Source: JAIBJN01 sp963784175
Lineage (GTDB): Bacteria > Actinomycetota > Thermoleophilia > Gaiellales > Gaiellaceae
NCBI GenBank assembly: GCA_963784175.1
Contig: CAWAQJ010000018.1
Span: forward strand, 434,001 to 498,000
Reading direction: 5' to 3'
DNA: 64,000 nucleotides
Below, in pieces: positions 8,403 to 14,331 of this stretch. Position numbers and translations under genes: made by a program. The notes below the pieces were generated by a model that saw nothing but the letters and a program-made list of their open reading frames with translations, ran no database searches and was not told the origin of the DNA. Each line of letters opens with the position of its first letter. The stretch's first letter is position 1.

Positions 8403-8563
8403 AGGGTTTGACGGAACGTTGCTCGTCGCCGGGGCGCGATGGTCGTTCCGAGGCAAGGACGCAGGGAGCGTTCGTATCGAATGAGATACGGGCGCGACTG
8501 AGGACGCAGTCCTCGGGGCGAGCAGCGCGGCCCGGCGGCACAGGCTGCGTTTCGTCAAGCCCT
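8403..8563 (+). ncRNA. candidate structured RNA between trmH and rplT, read on the + strand
   Basis: This 160-nt spacer folds as a closed three-way junction. P1 pairs 8403-8417 with 8549-8563 (15 bp, starting AGGGTTTGAC), P2 pairs 8418-8425 with 8519-8526 (8 bp), and P3 is a hairpin 8527-8532/8543-8548. These helices abut with no unpaired base at the junction. Inside P2 are hairpins 8444-8449/8465-8470, CGTATC 8473-8478/8485-8490 and 8498-8505/8509-8516. All G-U pairs (two in P1, one each in P2, P3 and two of the inner hairpins) pair only on the + strand; on the other strand they would be A-C mismatches. So a + strand RNA, antisense to the ribosomal-protein operon direction, is likely. No Rfam family recognised. 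Confidence 0.55.
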
Positions 8564-8564
8564 G

Positions 8565-8924
8565 CTAGGCCTCGAGCGCGGCCTTGGCCCGCTCGGCGAT
8601 CTTCGTGAACGCGGGCGGGTCGTTGACCGCGATGTCGGCGAGCGCCTTCCGGTCGAGCTCGATGTTCGCCTTCCGGCAGCCGGCGACGAACTGGTTGTAC
8701 GAGAGCCCCTCCTGGCGCGCGGCCGCGTTGATACGCACGATCCAGAGGCTGCGGAACGTGCGCTTCTTGCGCTTGCGGTCGCGGTAAGCGTGGTTGTCCG
8801 CCTTCTGGACGGCCTCCTTCGCCTTGCGATAGGAGACGGAGCTCTGGCCGACGTAGCCCTTGGCGCGGTCGAGTACCTTGCGGCGCTTCTTGCGCGCGTG
8901 GACGGATCGCTTGACGCGGGGCAT
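8565..8924 (-). CDS. rplT: 50S ribosomal protein L20
   Basis: 119 residues, full length. L20 binds 23S rRNA and is needed for early 50S assembly. The N-terminal basic tail PRVKRSVHARKKRRKVLDRA and the central block KRTFRSLWIVRINAAAR, then GLSYNQFVAGCRKA, are diagnostic. ATG start with a GGAGGA sequence a few nucleotides upstream. Third gene of infC-rpmI-rplT; the gap to rpmI is 18 nt. Confidence 0.99.
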   Translation of the reverse strand: MPRVKRSVHARKKRRKVLDRAKGYVGQSSVSYRKAKEAVQKADNHAYRDRKRKKRTFRSLWIVRINAAARQEGLSYNQFVAGCRKANIELDRKALADIAVNDPPAFTKIAERAKAALEA

Positions 8925-8942
8925 TGCTTCCTCCTCCTACAG

Positions 8943-9137
8943 CTAGCGGCCGAGCAGGCGCTTGACCTCGCGGACGTCGCTCTCGTCCACGGCCTGGTCG
9001 TTGCGGAAATCCCGCCCGCGCTTGGCGGACTTCTTCTCGAGATTGTGGCTCTGCATGGCATGGCGCCGCAGCACGCGGCCCGTGCCGGTGATCTTGAACC
9101 GCTTCTTCGCGGATGACTTTGTCTTCTGCTTAGGCAC
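8943..9137 (-). CDS. rpmI: 50S ribosomal protein L35
   Basis: 64 residues, the usual size. The sequence PKQKTKSSAKKRFKITGTG, then RRHAMQSHNLEKKSAKR is typical of L35, with its many lysines and arginines that contact 23S rRNA. The ATG overlaps the infC stop by 8 nt, so translation is coupled to IF-3, as is common for this operon. Confidence 0.99.
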   Translation of the reverse strand: MPKQKTKSSAKKRFKITGTGRVLRRHAMQSHNLEKKSAKRGRDFRNDQAVDESDVREVKRLLGR

Positions 9138-9711
9138 TTTGAGCTGCTCCTACCTCTCGTGCGACGTTCCTGTGAGGCGCGAGGACCATGACCATGTTGC
9201 GTCCGTCCTGGAGCGGCGGCGATTCGATCATCCCGAGCTCCTTCACGTCCTCGGCCAGGCGCATGAGCAGGTCGCGACCGCGCTCCGGATGCGTCTGCTC
9301 GCGGCCCCTGAACATGATCGTCACCTTCACCTTGGCCCGGTTGCCCAGAAATCTCACGACGTGCCCTTTCTTCGTCTCGTAGTCGTGCACGCCGATCTTT
9401 GGACGGAGCTTGATCTCCTTGACCTGGATCTGCGACTGGTGCTTCCTCGCAGTCTTGGCCTTCTGCTCCTGCTCGTACTTGTACTTGCCGTAGTCCATGA
9501 TCCGGGCCACGGGCGGGTCAGCTCCTGCGGCGACCTCGACCAGGTCCAGATCCTTGGAGTAGGCGTACTCGAGCGCCTCGGCCGTCGGCTTGATGCCGAC
9601 CTGGGAGCCGTCCGAATCGACCAAGCGCACGCGAGGAACACGAATGGACTCGTTGATCCGAGTCGTGTCCTGCTGCGGCCTGGCCTGCTCGAACCTGCGC
9701 CGCGGCCTCAC
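9130..9711 (-). CDS. infC: translation initiation factor IF-3
   Basis: 193 residues. IF-3 binds the 30S subunit and checks start-codon selection. N-terminal domain: RINESIRVPRVRLVDSDG to ALEYAYSKDLDLVEVA and PPVARIMDYGKYKYEQ; C-terminal domain: KEIKLRPKIGVHDYETK, then GNRAKVKVTIMFRGREQTHP. The start used here is a GTG at 9709-9711; the clear GAGGAGGA sequence on this strand is about 25 nt upstream, further than normal, so the start is uncertain. infC often uses a rare start codon to allow self-control, but no ATT or ATC was found in frame at the right distance. Confidence 0.96.
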   Translation of the reverse strand: MRPRRRFEQARPQQDTTRINESIRVPRVRLVDSDGSQVGIKPTAEALEYAYSKDLDLVEVAAGADPPVARIMDYGKYKYEQEQKAKTARKHQSQIQVKEIKLRPKIGVHDYETKKGHVVRFLGNRAKVKVTIMFRGREQTHPERGRDLLMRLAEDVKELGMIESPPLQDGRNMVMVLAPHRNVAREVGAAQSA

Positions 9712-9750
9712 TGATACGTCACCAAGTTGTGCTGCGTCCTCCTCTTAGAC

Positions 9751-9827
9751 AAACGAAAAGCTGCACGCAGGCAGCCCGTCAATTCCCCGATTTGGTTGAA
9801 CCTCCGATGAGCCCGCGGCTCCGGAGG
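9751..9827 (-). promoter_or_regulatory. infC operon leader with two hairpins, possible attenuator
   Basis: The spacer between thrS and infC, read leftward, first forms a long hairpin: outer arms 9801-9806/9822-9827 (CCTCCG/CGGAGG) and inner arms 9809-9813/9817-9821 with a 2-nt bulge. It then forms a 5-bp GCTGC/GCAGC hairpin (9760-9764/9771-9775) followed on this strand by CTTTTCGTTTG (9751-9760). Stem plus T-rich tail looks like a weak intrinsic terminator just before infC. It could end thrS transcription or serve as a leader attenuator for infC-rpmI-rplT; the sequence does not decide. Confidence 0.45.
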
Positions 9828-9856
9828 TGAGGAAACGAAGCTCCTGCTTGCAGGCG

Positions 9857-11749
9857 TCAGATACTAGCAGCGTCGCGAAGCTCGTCGAGGAGCGCGTCCG
9901 CGCTCGTTGCAGACTGGTCACCGCCCCGTCGCCGAACGGCGACGGACTCGAGCGACTCGCGGTCGCCCCAGACGACGACGTAGGGCACTTTCGCGAGCTC
10001 CGCATCGCGGATCCGCCGTCCGAGCGTCTCCTCCCGCTCGTCCACCGAGACCCGGAAGTCCTCGGAGCGAAGCCGGTCGGCGAGCGACTCGGCATCGGCG
10101 AGGTGCGTCGAGGCGACGGGCAGGATGCGCACCTGCTCGGGCGCCAGGAAGAGCGGCAGGTCGCCGCCCGTGTGCTCGAGGTAGACGCCGACGAAGCGCT
10201 CGAGCGAGCCGAGCAGGGCGCGGTGGATCATGGCCGGCGTGTGCTCGGCGTTGTCGTCGCCCTGGTAGGTGAGCCCGAACCGCTTGGGCATCTGGAGGTC
10301 GAGCTGCACCGTGCCGAGCTGCCAGCTCCGGCCGAGCGAGTCCGACATGTGCAGGTCGATCTTCGGCCCGTAGAACGAGCCCTCGCCCTGGCTGTCCACG
10401 TAGTCGAGCCCCTTGGCGGCGAGCGCCTTGCGGAGCTCGTCCTCGGCGAAGTCCCACTCCTCGTCGGTGCCGAGCTTGTTGTCGGGGCGCAGGGACAGCT
10501 CCACGCGCATGTCGAGCTCGAAGAGGTCGTAGAGGTAGTACGCGAAGTCGAGGCAGGCGAGCAGCTCGTCCTGGATCTGCTCGGTCGTGCAGTAGATGTG
10601 GGCATCGTCCTGGACGAAGTGCCGCACGCGCATGAGCCCGTGCAGGACGCCCGAGAGCTCGTTGCGGTGGAGGTTGCCGGCCTCGGCGATCCGCAGCGGC
10701 AGCTCGCGGTAGCTGTGAGGGCCGAGCGAGTAGAGGAGGCAGTGCCCGGGGCAGTTCATCGGCTTGAGGCCGAAGGCGCGCCCCTCGATCTCGACCGCGA
10801 ACATGTGCTCCTGGTACTTCTCCCAGTGGCCGGACGTCCGCCACAGCTCGGAGTCGTAGAGCTGGGGCGTGCGCACCTCGTGGTAGCCGCGGCGGGCGTT
10901 CTCGCGCCGGCGCAGGTCCTCGAGCACGTTCCAGATCACCATCCCGCGCGGATGCCAGAACGGCATGCCCGGCGAGAGCTCGGAGAAGTCGAACAGCTGG
11001 AGGTCCTTGCCGAGGCGCCGGTGGTCTCGCCGCTTCGCCTCCTCGAGTCGGTGGAGGTGCTCCTCGAGATCCTTGGGGTCGAAGAACGCCGTGCCATAGA
11101 TGCGCGTCAGCTGCGGGCGCTTCTCGTCCCCGCGCCAGTAGGCGCCGGCCAGCGAGAGGAGCTTCACCGCCCCGATCGGGCTCGAGTCCTGGAGGTGCGG
11201 GCCCCGGCAGAGGTCGACGAAGTCGCCCTGCTTGTAGAAGGAGATGTCGCCCTCCGCGGTGTCGACGAGCTCGACCTTGTAGGGCTCGCCCTCGTCGGCG
11301 AAGTACTGCTTCGCCTCGTCGCGGCTCGTCTCCCAGCGCTCCCACGAACGACCTTCGGCCAGCTCCCGCCGGATCTCCTCCTCGAGCTTCTCGAGGACCT
11401 CCTCGCCCACCGGCTCGGGGAACTCGAAGTCGTAGTAGAAGCCGTTCTCGATCGGCGGGCCGATGGCCACCTTCGTCCCCGGATAGAGCCGCCGCGCGGC
11501 CTCGGCGAGCAGGTGCGCAGCCGAGTGGCGCAGCACCCACAGCGCGTCGGGATCCTGCCGGTCGCGCGTCGTGAGGAAGTGGATCTCCTCGCCGTCGACG
11601 AGCGGCAACCGCAGATCTCGGACGCTCCCGTTCGCGCGCACGAGCACTGCCTGCTCGGCGAGCTTCGGCCCGATCGCGCGGGCGGCGTCCAGCCCCGTCG
11701 CGCCGTCGGGAAGTTCGAGGTTCTTGCCGTCGGGAAGGATGACCCGCAT
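9857..11749 (-). CDS. thrS: threonyl-tRNA synthetase
   Basis: 630 residues, full length. Domains: TGS (about residues 1-60, RVILPDGKNLELPDGATG), editing/SAD domain with HSAAHLLAEAARRLYPG (about 74-90) and a second zinc-like site, class II core with MNCPGHCLLYSLGPHSYREL (the Cys of MNCPGH is a zinc ligand for threonine recognition), RHGLMRVRHFVQDDAHIYC-type motif 2, and the C-terminal anticodon-binding domain (QVRILPVASTHLADAE, then VWGDRE). ATG start. No T-box leader is visible on its upstream side. Confidence 0.98.
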   Translation of the reverse strand: MRVILPDGKNLELPDGATGLDAARAIGPKLAEQAVLVRANGSVRDLRLPLVDGEEIHFLTTRDRQDPDALWVLRHSAAHLLAEAARRLYPGTKVAIGPPIENGFYYDFEFPEPVGEEVLEKLEEEIRRELAEGRSWERWETSRDEAKQYFADEGEPYKVELVDTAEGDISFYKQGDFVDLCRGPHLQDSSPIGAVKLLSLAGAYWRGDEKRPQLTRIYGTAFFDPKDLEEHLHRLEEAKRRDHRRLGKDLQLFDFSELSPGMPFWHPRGMVIWNVLEDLRRRENARRGYHEVRTPQLYDSELWRTSGHWEKYQEHMFAVEIEGRAFGLKPMNCPGHCLLYSLGPHSYRELPLRIAEAGNLHRNELSGVLHGLMRVRHFVQDDAHIYCTTEQIQDELLACLDFAYYLYDLFELDMRVELSLRPDNKLGTDEEWDFAEDELRKALAAKGLDYVDSQGEGSFYGPKIDLHMSDSLGRSWQLGTVQLDLQMPKRFGLTYQGDDNAEHTPAMIHRALLGSLERFVGVYLEHTGGDLPLFLAPEQVRILPVASTHLADAESLADRLRSEDFRVSVDEREETLGRRIRDAELAKVPYVVVWGDRESLESVAVRRRGGDQSATSADALLDELRDAASI

Positions 11750-11870
11750 GGAGACAGAGAATACTCAGCCCCTGGCTGAGCAAGAGCCCGAGGAAACCGA
11801 GGAAGGCTCGCCCGTTCCCGACCCCGAGGAAGCCGACGGCGACGCGGAGGACGTGCCGACCGCGGACTAG
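11748..11870 (+). CDS. possible 40-residue acidic peptide
   Basis: An ATG overlapping the thrS start on the other strand opens a 40-codon frame, METENTQPLAEQEPEETEEG and onward, ending PTAD. It is made mostly of Glu, Asp, Pro and Ala and ends 9 nt before the next gene. No Shine-Dalgarno is visible because the upstream bases are inside thrS. Low-complexity acidic frames arise by chance at this G+C, so this is a weak call. Confidence 0.3.
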   Translation: METENTQPLAEQEPEETEEGSPVPDPEEADGDAEDVPTAD

Positions 11871-11879
11871 GCTGGAGCC

Positions 11880-12122
11880 GTGCGTCGCTTTGTCATCCGG
11901 ACGACGAGGGCGGTGAAGCTCGTCGTCCGCGACGGTCGCATTCCGAAGCCGCTGCGCTGGGGAGGGACGCTGGGGCTCCTACCCGTGCCGGGGCCGTTCG
12001 ACGAGGCCGTCCTCCTCCTCGTCGGCGCAATCCTCTGGGCCTTCTACCGCGATCAGCTCGGAGAAGCCTGGCGGCGGGCGGATCTTCCGAAGCTCGAGGC
12101 CCCGGCTTCCCGGTCCTCCTAG
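11880..12122 (+). CDS. small single-span membrane protein
   Basis: 80 residues from a GTG. A basic N-terminus (MRRFVIRTTRAVKLVVRDGR) is followed by RWGGTLGLLPVPGPFDEAVL, a hydrophobic segment of about 20 residues (LLLVGAILWAFY) and a charged tail. One membrane span, or two short ones, is likely, with positive charges keeping the N-terminus in the cytoplasm. I do not recognise the family. The 3' end overlaps the convergent gene by 4 bp. Confidence 0.65.
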   Translation: MRRFVIRTTRAVKLVVRDGRIPKPLRWGGTLGLLPVPGPFDEAVLLLVGAILWAFYRDQLGEAWRRADLPKLEAPASRSS

Positions 12123-12742
12123 CGCTTCAAGGCTTTCGCGATCGCGTCGCGGCCCTTCTCGAGCACGGGCTGGCCGTGGGAGACGAGCACCAGCTCGACC
12201 GGCAGGTCGAGGAGGGGGCGCAGGGCCTCGCGCAGCTCGCGCTGCCTCATCCCGCTGGGGAGATAGCGCAGCCAGGAGTCCGGGCAGAGGCGGACGCCGC
12301 CCCGTCTGTCGTCGCCGAGCAGGCGATCGCCGGGGATGAGCGCCCGCGGCTTCGGGAGCCAGACCATCGTCTCCCCCGCTCCCTGGAGGACCACGGTCTC
12401 GACGTCGCGCGGCAGGTTCTTCTTCGCACGCGAGGTCGCGGCGCCGTATCGCTCGACGAGAGCCTCGCGGCTGCGCCGGTGGAACTGGAGCGTCGTCACG
12501 ATGACCACCGGCTGCCCATGCTTCTCGACGAGCCGGTCGAGCTCGGCCTGCAGGTCCGTCCTGTCCTCGGGGACGAGCGGGTCGACGAGCAGGAGCGCAT
12601 CGGGCGCCTCGTAGGCGATCGAGGCGACGTCGGGCCCCCAGTCGTCAGGGCTGCCGACCGTCGGCACCGGCTCGGCGTCGGGATGGACCGCCGTCCAGCG
12701 GTACAGGCCGGGGCGAAGCTCCTGAACGGCCCGGGGCGCCAT
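12119..12742 (-). CDS. MBL-fold-like protein with altered metal motif
   Basis: 207 residues with the strand order of the metallo-beta-lactamase fold: YRWTAVHPDA, ALLLVDPLVPED, then QPVVIVTTLQFHRRSREALV where active enzymes carry HxHxDH, a later IPGDRLLG and VELVLVSHGQPVL near the end. Only one His of the first motif (FHRRS) remains, while GD and SHG look kept. So either the zinc site is incomplete or it binds metal differently. Function unknown; the neighbours give no clue. Confidence 0.6.
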   Translation of the reverse strand: MAPRAVQELRPGLYRWTAVHPDAEPVPTVGSPDDWGPDVASIAYEAPDALLLVDPLVPEDRTDLQAELDRLVEKHGQPVVIVTTLQFHRRSREALVERYGAATSRAKKNLPRDVETVVLQGAGETMVWLPKPRALIPGDRLLGDDRRGGVRLCPDSWLRYLPSGMRQRELREALRPLLDLPVELVLVSHGQPVLEKGRDAIAKALKR

Positions 12743-12768
12743 GGCAGCAGCATTACACTGGCCTCCCT

Positions 12769-13251
12769 TTGGACGCGCAGCTTCCGTTCTCGCTCTTCTG
12801 GATCGTCTTCGCCGCCGTCGCGGGCATCACACTGCTGGGGCTCGGGCGCCGCTATCGACGGAAGCTGCGCCCACGTTCGGACAGGGTCGAGATCTCCACG
12901 CCGGGGGCCGTTCGCCGCGGCGGGAGCCTCGACGTCGCCATCACGATCCGCGACGGCGCGCACACGGGCGTCCGCCTGCGAGTCGGAATCCTCTGCCTGG
13001 AGCGCTACGACGTGGAGGAGTCGACGAAGAACAGCACGCGGCGCGTGACCCGCGAGGATTTCGCACACGAGGAGTGGCGCGAGGTCTCGGCCTCCGAGGC
13101 GCAGCAGGGGCTCACGTTCGCGGTCCCGGTCGAGGCCCCGTACTCCTACACGGGCTCCTGTCTCTCGTTCGAGTGGCACGCGGAGGCGCTCGAGATCGCG
13201 CGCCTCCGTCCCGACGCGGTGGCGAGTTGCACGTTCGAGGTGCAGCCGTGA
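12769..13251 (+). CDS. membrane-anchored arrestin-like protein
   Basis: 160 residues from a TTG. One membrane segment (residues about 5-25, FSLFWIVFAAVAGITLLGLG) is followed by a basic stop-transfer sequence and a beta-rich domain with RVEISTPGAVRRGGSLDVAI, VRLRVGILCLERYD and LTFAVPVEAPYSYTGSCLSF. That pattern resembles the arrestin-like Spo0M/LdfA fold. Stop and next start overlap as GTGA, and the next protein has the same type of domain without the anchor, so the two may act as a pair. Cellular role unknown. Confidence 0.6.
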   Translation: MDAQLPFSLFWIVFAAVAGITLLGLGRRYRRKLRPRSDRVEISTPGAVRRGGSLDVAITIRDGAHTGVRLRVGILCLERYDVEESTKNSTRRVTREDFAHEEWREVSASEAQQGLTFAVPVEAPYSYTGSCLSFEWHAEALEIARLRPDAVASCTFEVQP

Positions 13252-13655
13252 GCCCGGTCTTCGAGCTTCAGCTCGAGCGCGAGACCTTCGCGCCCGGCGA
13301 GCGCGTGGCCGGGTCGGTCCTCGTGACCGAGGGCGGCGGCTCGCGGGCCCTCGAGGTCGTGCTCGCGTTCCACGAGAAGAGCCCGGACTACGAGGAGGTG
13401 CCCGTCAGCCGGTCGCAGCCGCTCCAGACGGGTGACGTCCAGACGGGTCAGTCGCTCGCGTTCGCCCTCGAGCTCCCCGCGGACGCGCTTCCCGGCTACC
13501 GCTCCGAGCACGGCGAGCTCTTCTGGGAGATCGACGTGAAGTCCGACGAGATGGGCCCCGACACGCATCTGCGCCGGCGCATCGAGGTCGCTCCCGGCGC
13601 GGTGCCCGAGGAAGAGGACATCTTCGCGGGCGGATTCGGCGACGACGAGGGCTAG
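13248..13655 (+). CDS. soluble arrestin-like domain protein
   Basis: 135 residues from a GTG that overlaps the previous stop (GTGA). The sequence SPVFELQLERETFAPGERVA, SVLVTEGGGSRALEVVLAFH and LAFALELPADALPGYRSEHG followed by LFWEIDVKSDEM fits half of an arrestin/Spo0M-like beta sandwich. The tail is strongly acidic (PEEEDIFAGGFGDDEG). Probably works with the membrane-anchored relative just upstream. It overlaps the convergent MmcQ gene by 4 bp. Confidence 0.6.
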   Translation: MSPVFELQLERETFAPGERVAGSVLVTEGGGSRALEVVLAFHEKSPDYEEVPVSRSQPLQTGDVQTGQSLAFALELPADALPGYRSEHGELFWEIDVKSDEMGPDTHLRRRIEVAPGAVPEEEDIFAGGFGDDEG

Positions 13656-14011
13656 TCGTCGCCCTCGACCGCGGAGCGCAGCGCGGGCGGGGCCTTCAGC
13701 CAGTAGCTCTCGCGGAGCCACTCGAGCGCGGCCTCGAGCGATTCGTCGTCGGCCACCTCGGCGGTCACCCAGCCGTAGCGTCCGACGTAGCGCGCGGTGC
13801 TCACGAACGGGAGGAGCTGCGCCATCTCGCGTTCCTCCGCCGTCAGCTTGACGGTGAGGCGGACGCACTCCTCGGCGACCGACATCGACGCGAACATCGA
13901 GTTCTCGCCCACCTTGAAGACCGGGTGGCCCCACGGCTCGTCCTCGTAGGTCTCCGGGAACGAGAGCGCCAGCTGCCGGAGCTGCTCGGCGAGGTCGTCG
14001 AGGTCGGGCAC
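13652..14011 (-). CDS. MmcQ/YjbR family protein
   Basis: 119 residues of the MmcQ/YjbR (DUF419) fold: an N-terminal helix LRQLALSFPETYEDEPWGHP, VFKVGENSMFASMS, VRLTVKLTAEEREMAQLL, GRYGWVTAEVA and the final helix LEAALEWLRESYWLKAP. The fold resembles a CyaY-like DNA-binding domain, but no target is known. A 14-bp palindrome lies 36-49 bp upstream of its start and may be its operator. Confidence 0.85.
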   Translation of the reverse strand: MPDLDDLAEQLRQLALSFPETYEDEPWGHPVFKVGENSMFASMSVAEECVRLTVKLTAEEREMAQLLPFVSTARYVGRYGWVTAEVADDESLEAALEWLRESYWLKAPPALRSAVEGDD

Positions 14012-14046
14012 GGCGCCAGCCTAACCAGTTCCGCTACCCCGACAAA

Positions 14047-14060
14047 AATTGTCGACAATT
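14047..14060. promoter_or_regulatory. 14-bp perfect palindrome, candidate repressor operator
   Basis: AATTGTCGACAATT is a perfect palindrome in an A+T-rich patch upstream of the MmcQ/YjbR gene. Its core TTGTCGACAA has the TTGT-NN-ACAA layout seen at many GntR-family operators. No GntR gene lies in the window, so the regulator, if any, is elsewhere. Confidence 0.4.
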
Positions 14061-14282
14061 GTGAGGATTCTGCAAATTTTTGGGTGGTTGGATGTTCGGG
14101 CTGAAACGAGAAGCGTACTCTCTGGCTCTTAGCGGGCCGGAGGCCCCGGAGCTGGCCGCAGGCTCCCGGATCTCTCCCCCGGCTCGTAGCCCACGGACGC
14201 CGAGGCGGAGCCCCGCCGCAACGGGCTCCGCCTCGCGTACGCCCTCTAAAGAGTAACCCTGCGCATCGGACGCAGGAAGGCC

Positions 14283-14304
14283 CGCGCCCCCTTGCGGGGG
14301 CGCG
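14283..14304 (-). terminator. GC-rich hairpin after mmpL
   Basis: CGCGCCCCC (14283-14291) pairs perfectly with 14296-14304 around a TTGC loop, 28 bp past the stop of the leftward mmpL gene. There is no T-run on either strand, so termination by this stem alone is uncertain, but a second 12-bp stem lies 50 bp further on (14202-14234). Confidence 0.5.
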
Positions 14305-14331
14305 AACCGTCCGTGGATGGGAGGTCTGGGC

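Larger units (their letters stand above)
14012..14331. other. 320-bp spacer with an operator-like palindrome and two strong hairpins
   Basis: No gene is seen here. From left to right it holds an A+T-rich patch with the palindrome AATTGTCGACAATT (14047-14060), then a 12-bp perfect stem with a 9-nt loop (14202-14213/14223-14234), then a 9-bp perfect GC stem with a TTGC loop (14283-14291/14296-14304). The hairpins lie downstream of the mmpL gene that ends at 14332, and the palindrome lies before mmcQ. Confidence 0.7.

Noticed and set aside
8403..8563. Integron attC site as the explanation of the folded spacer
   Set aside because: The outer arms lack the RYYYAAC and GTTRRRY core sites, no integrase or cassette genes are near, and the fold is a three-way junction, not a single bulged hairpin.
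11571..11870. 99-codon frame running from within thrS into the spacer
   Set aside because: Most of it is antisense to thrS. Only the last 40 codons from ATG 11748 are outside, and these are listed as a weak feature.
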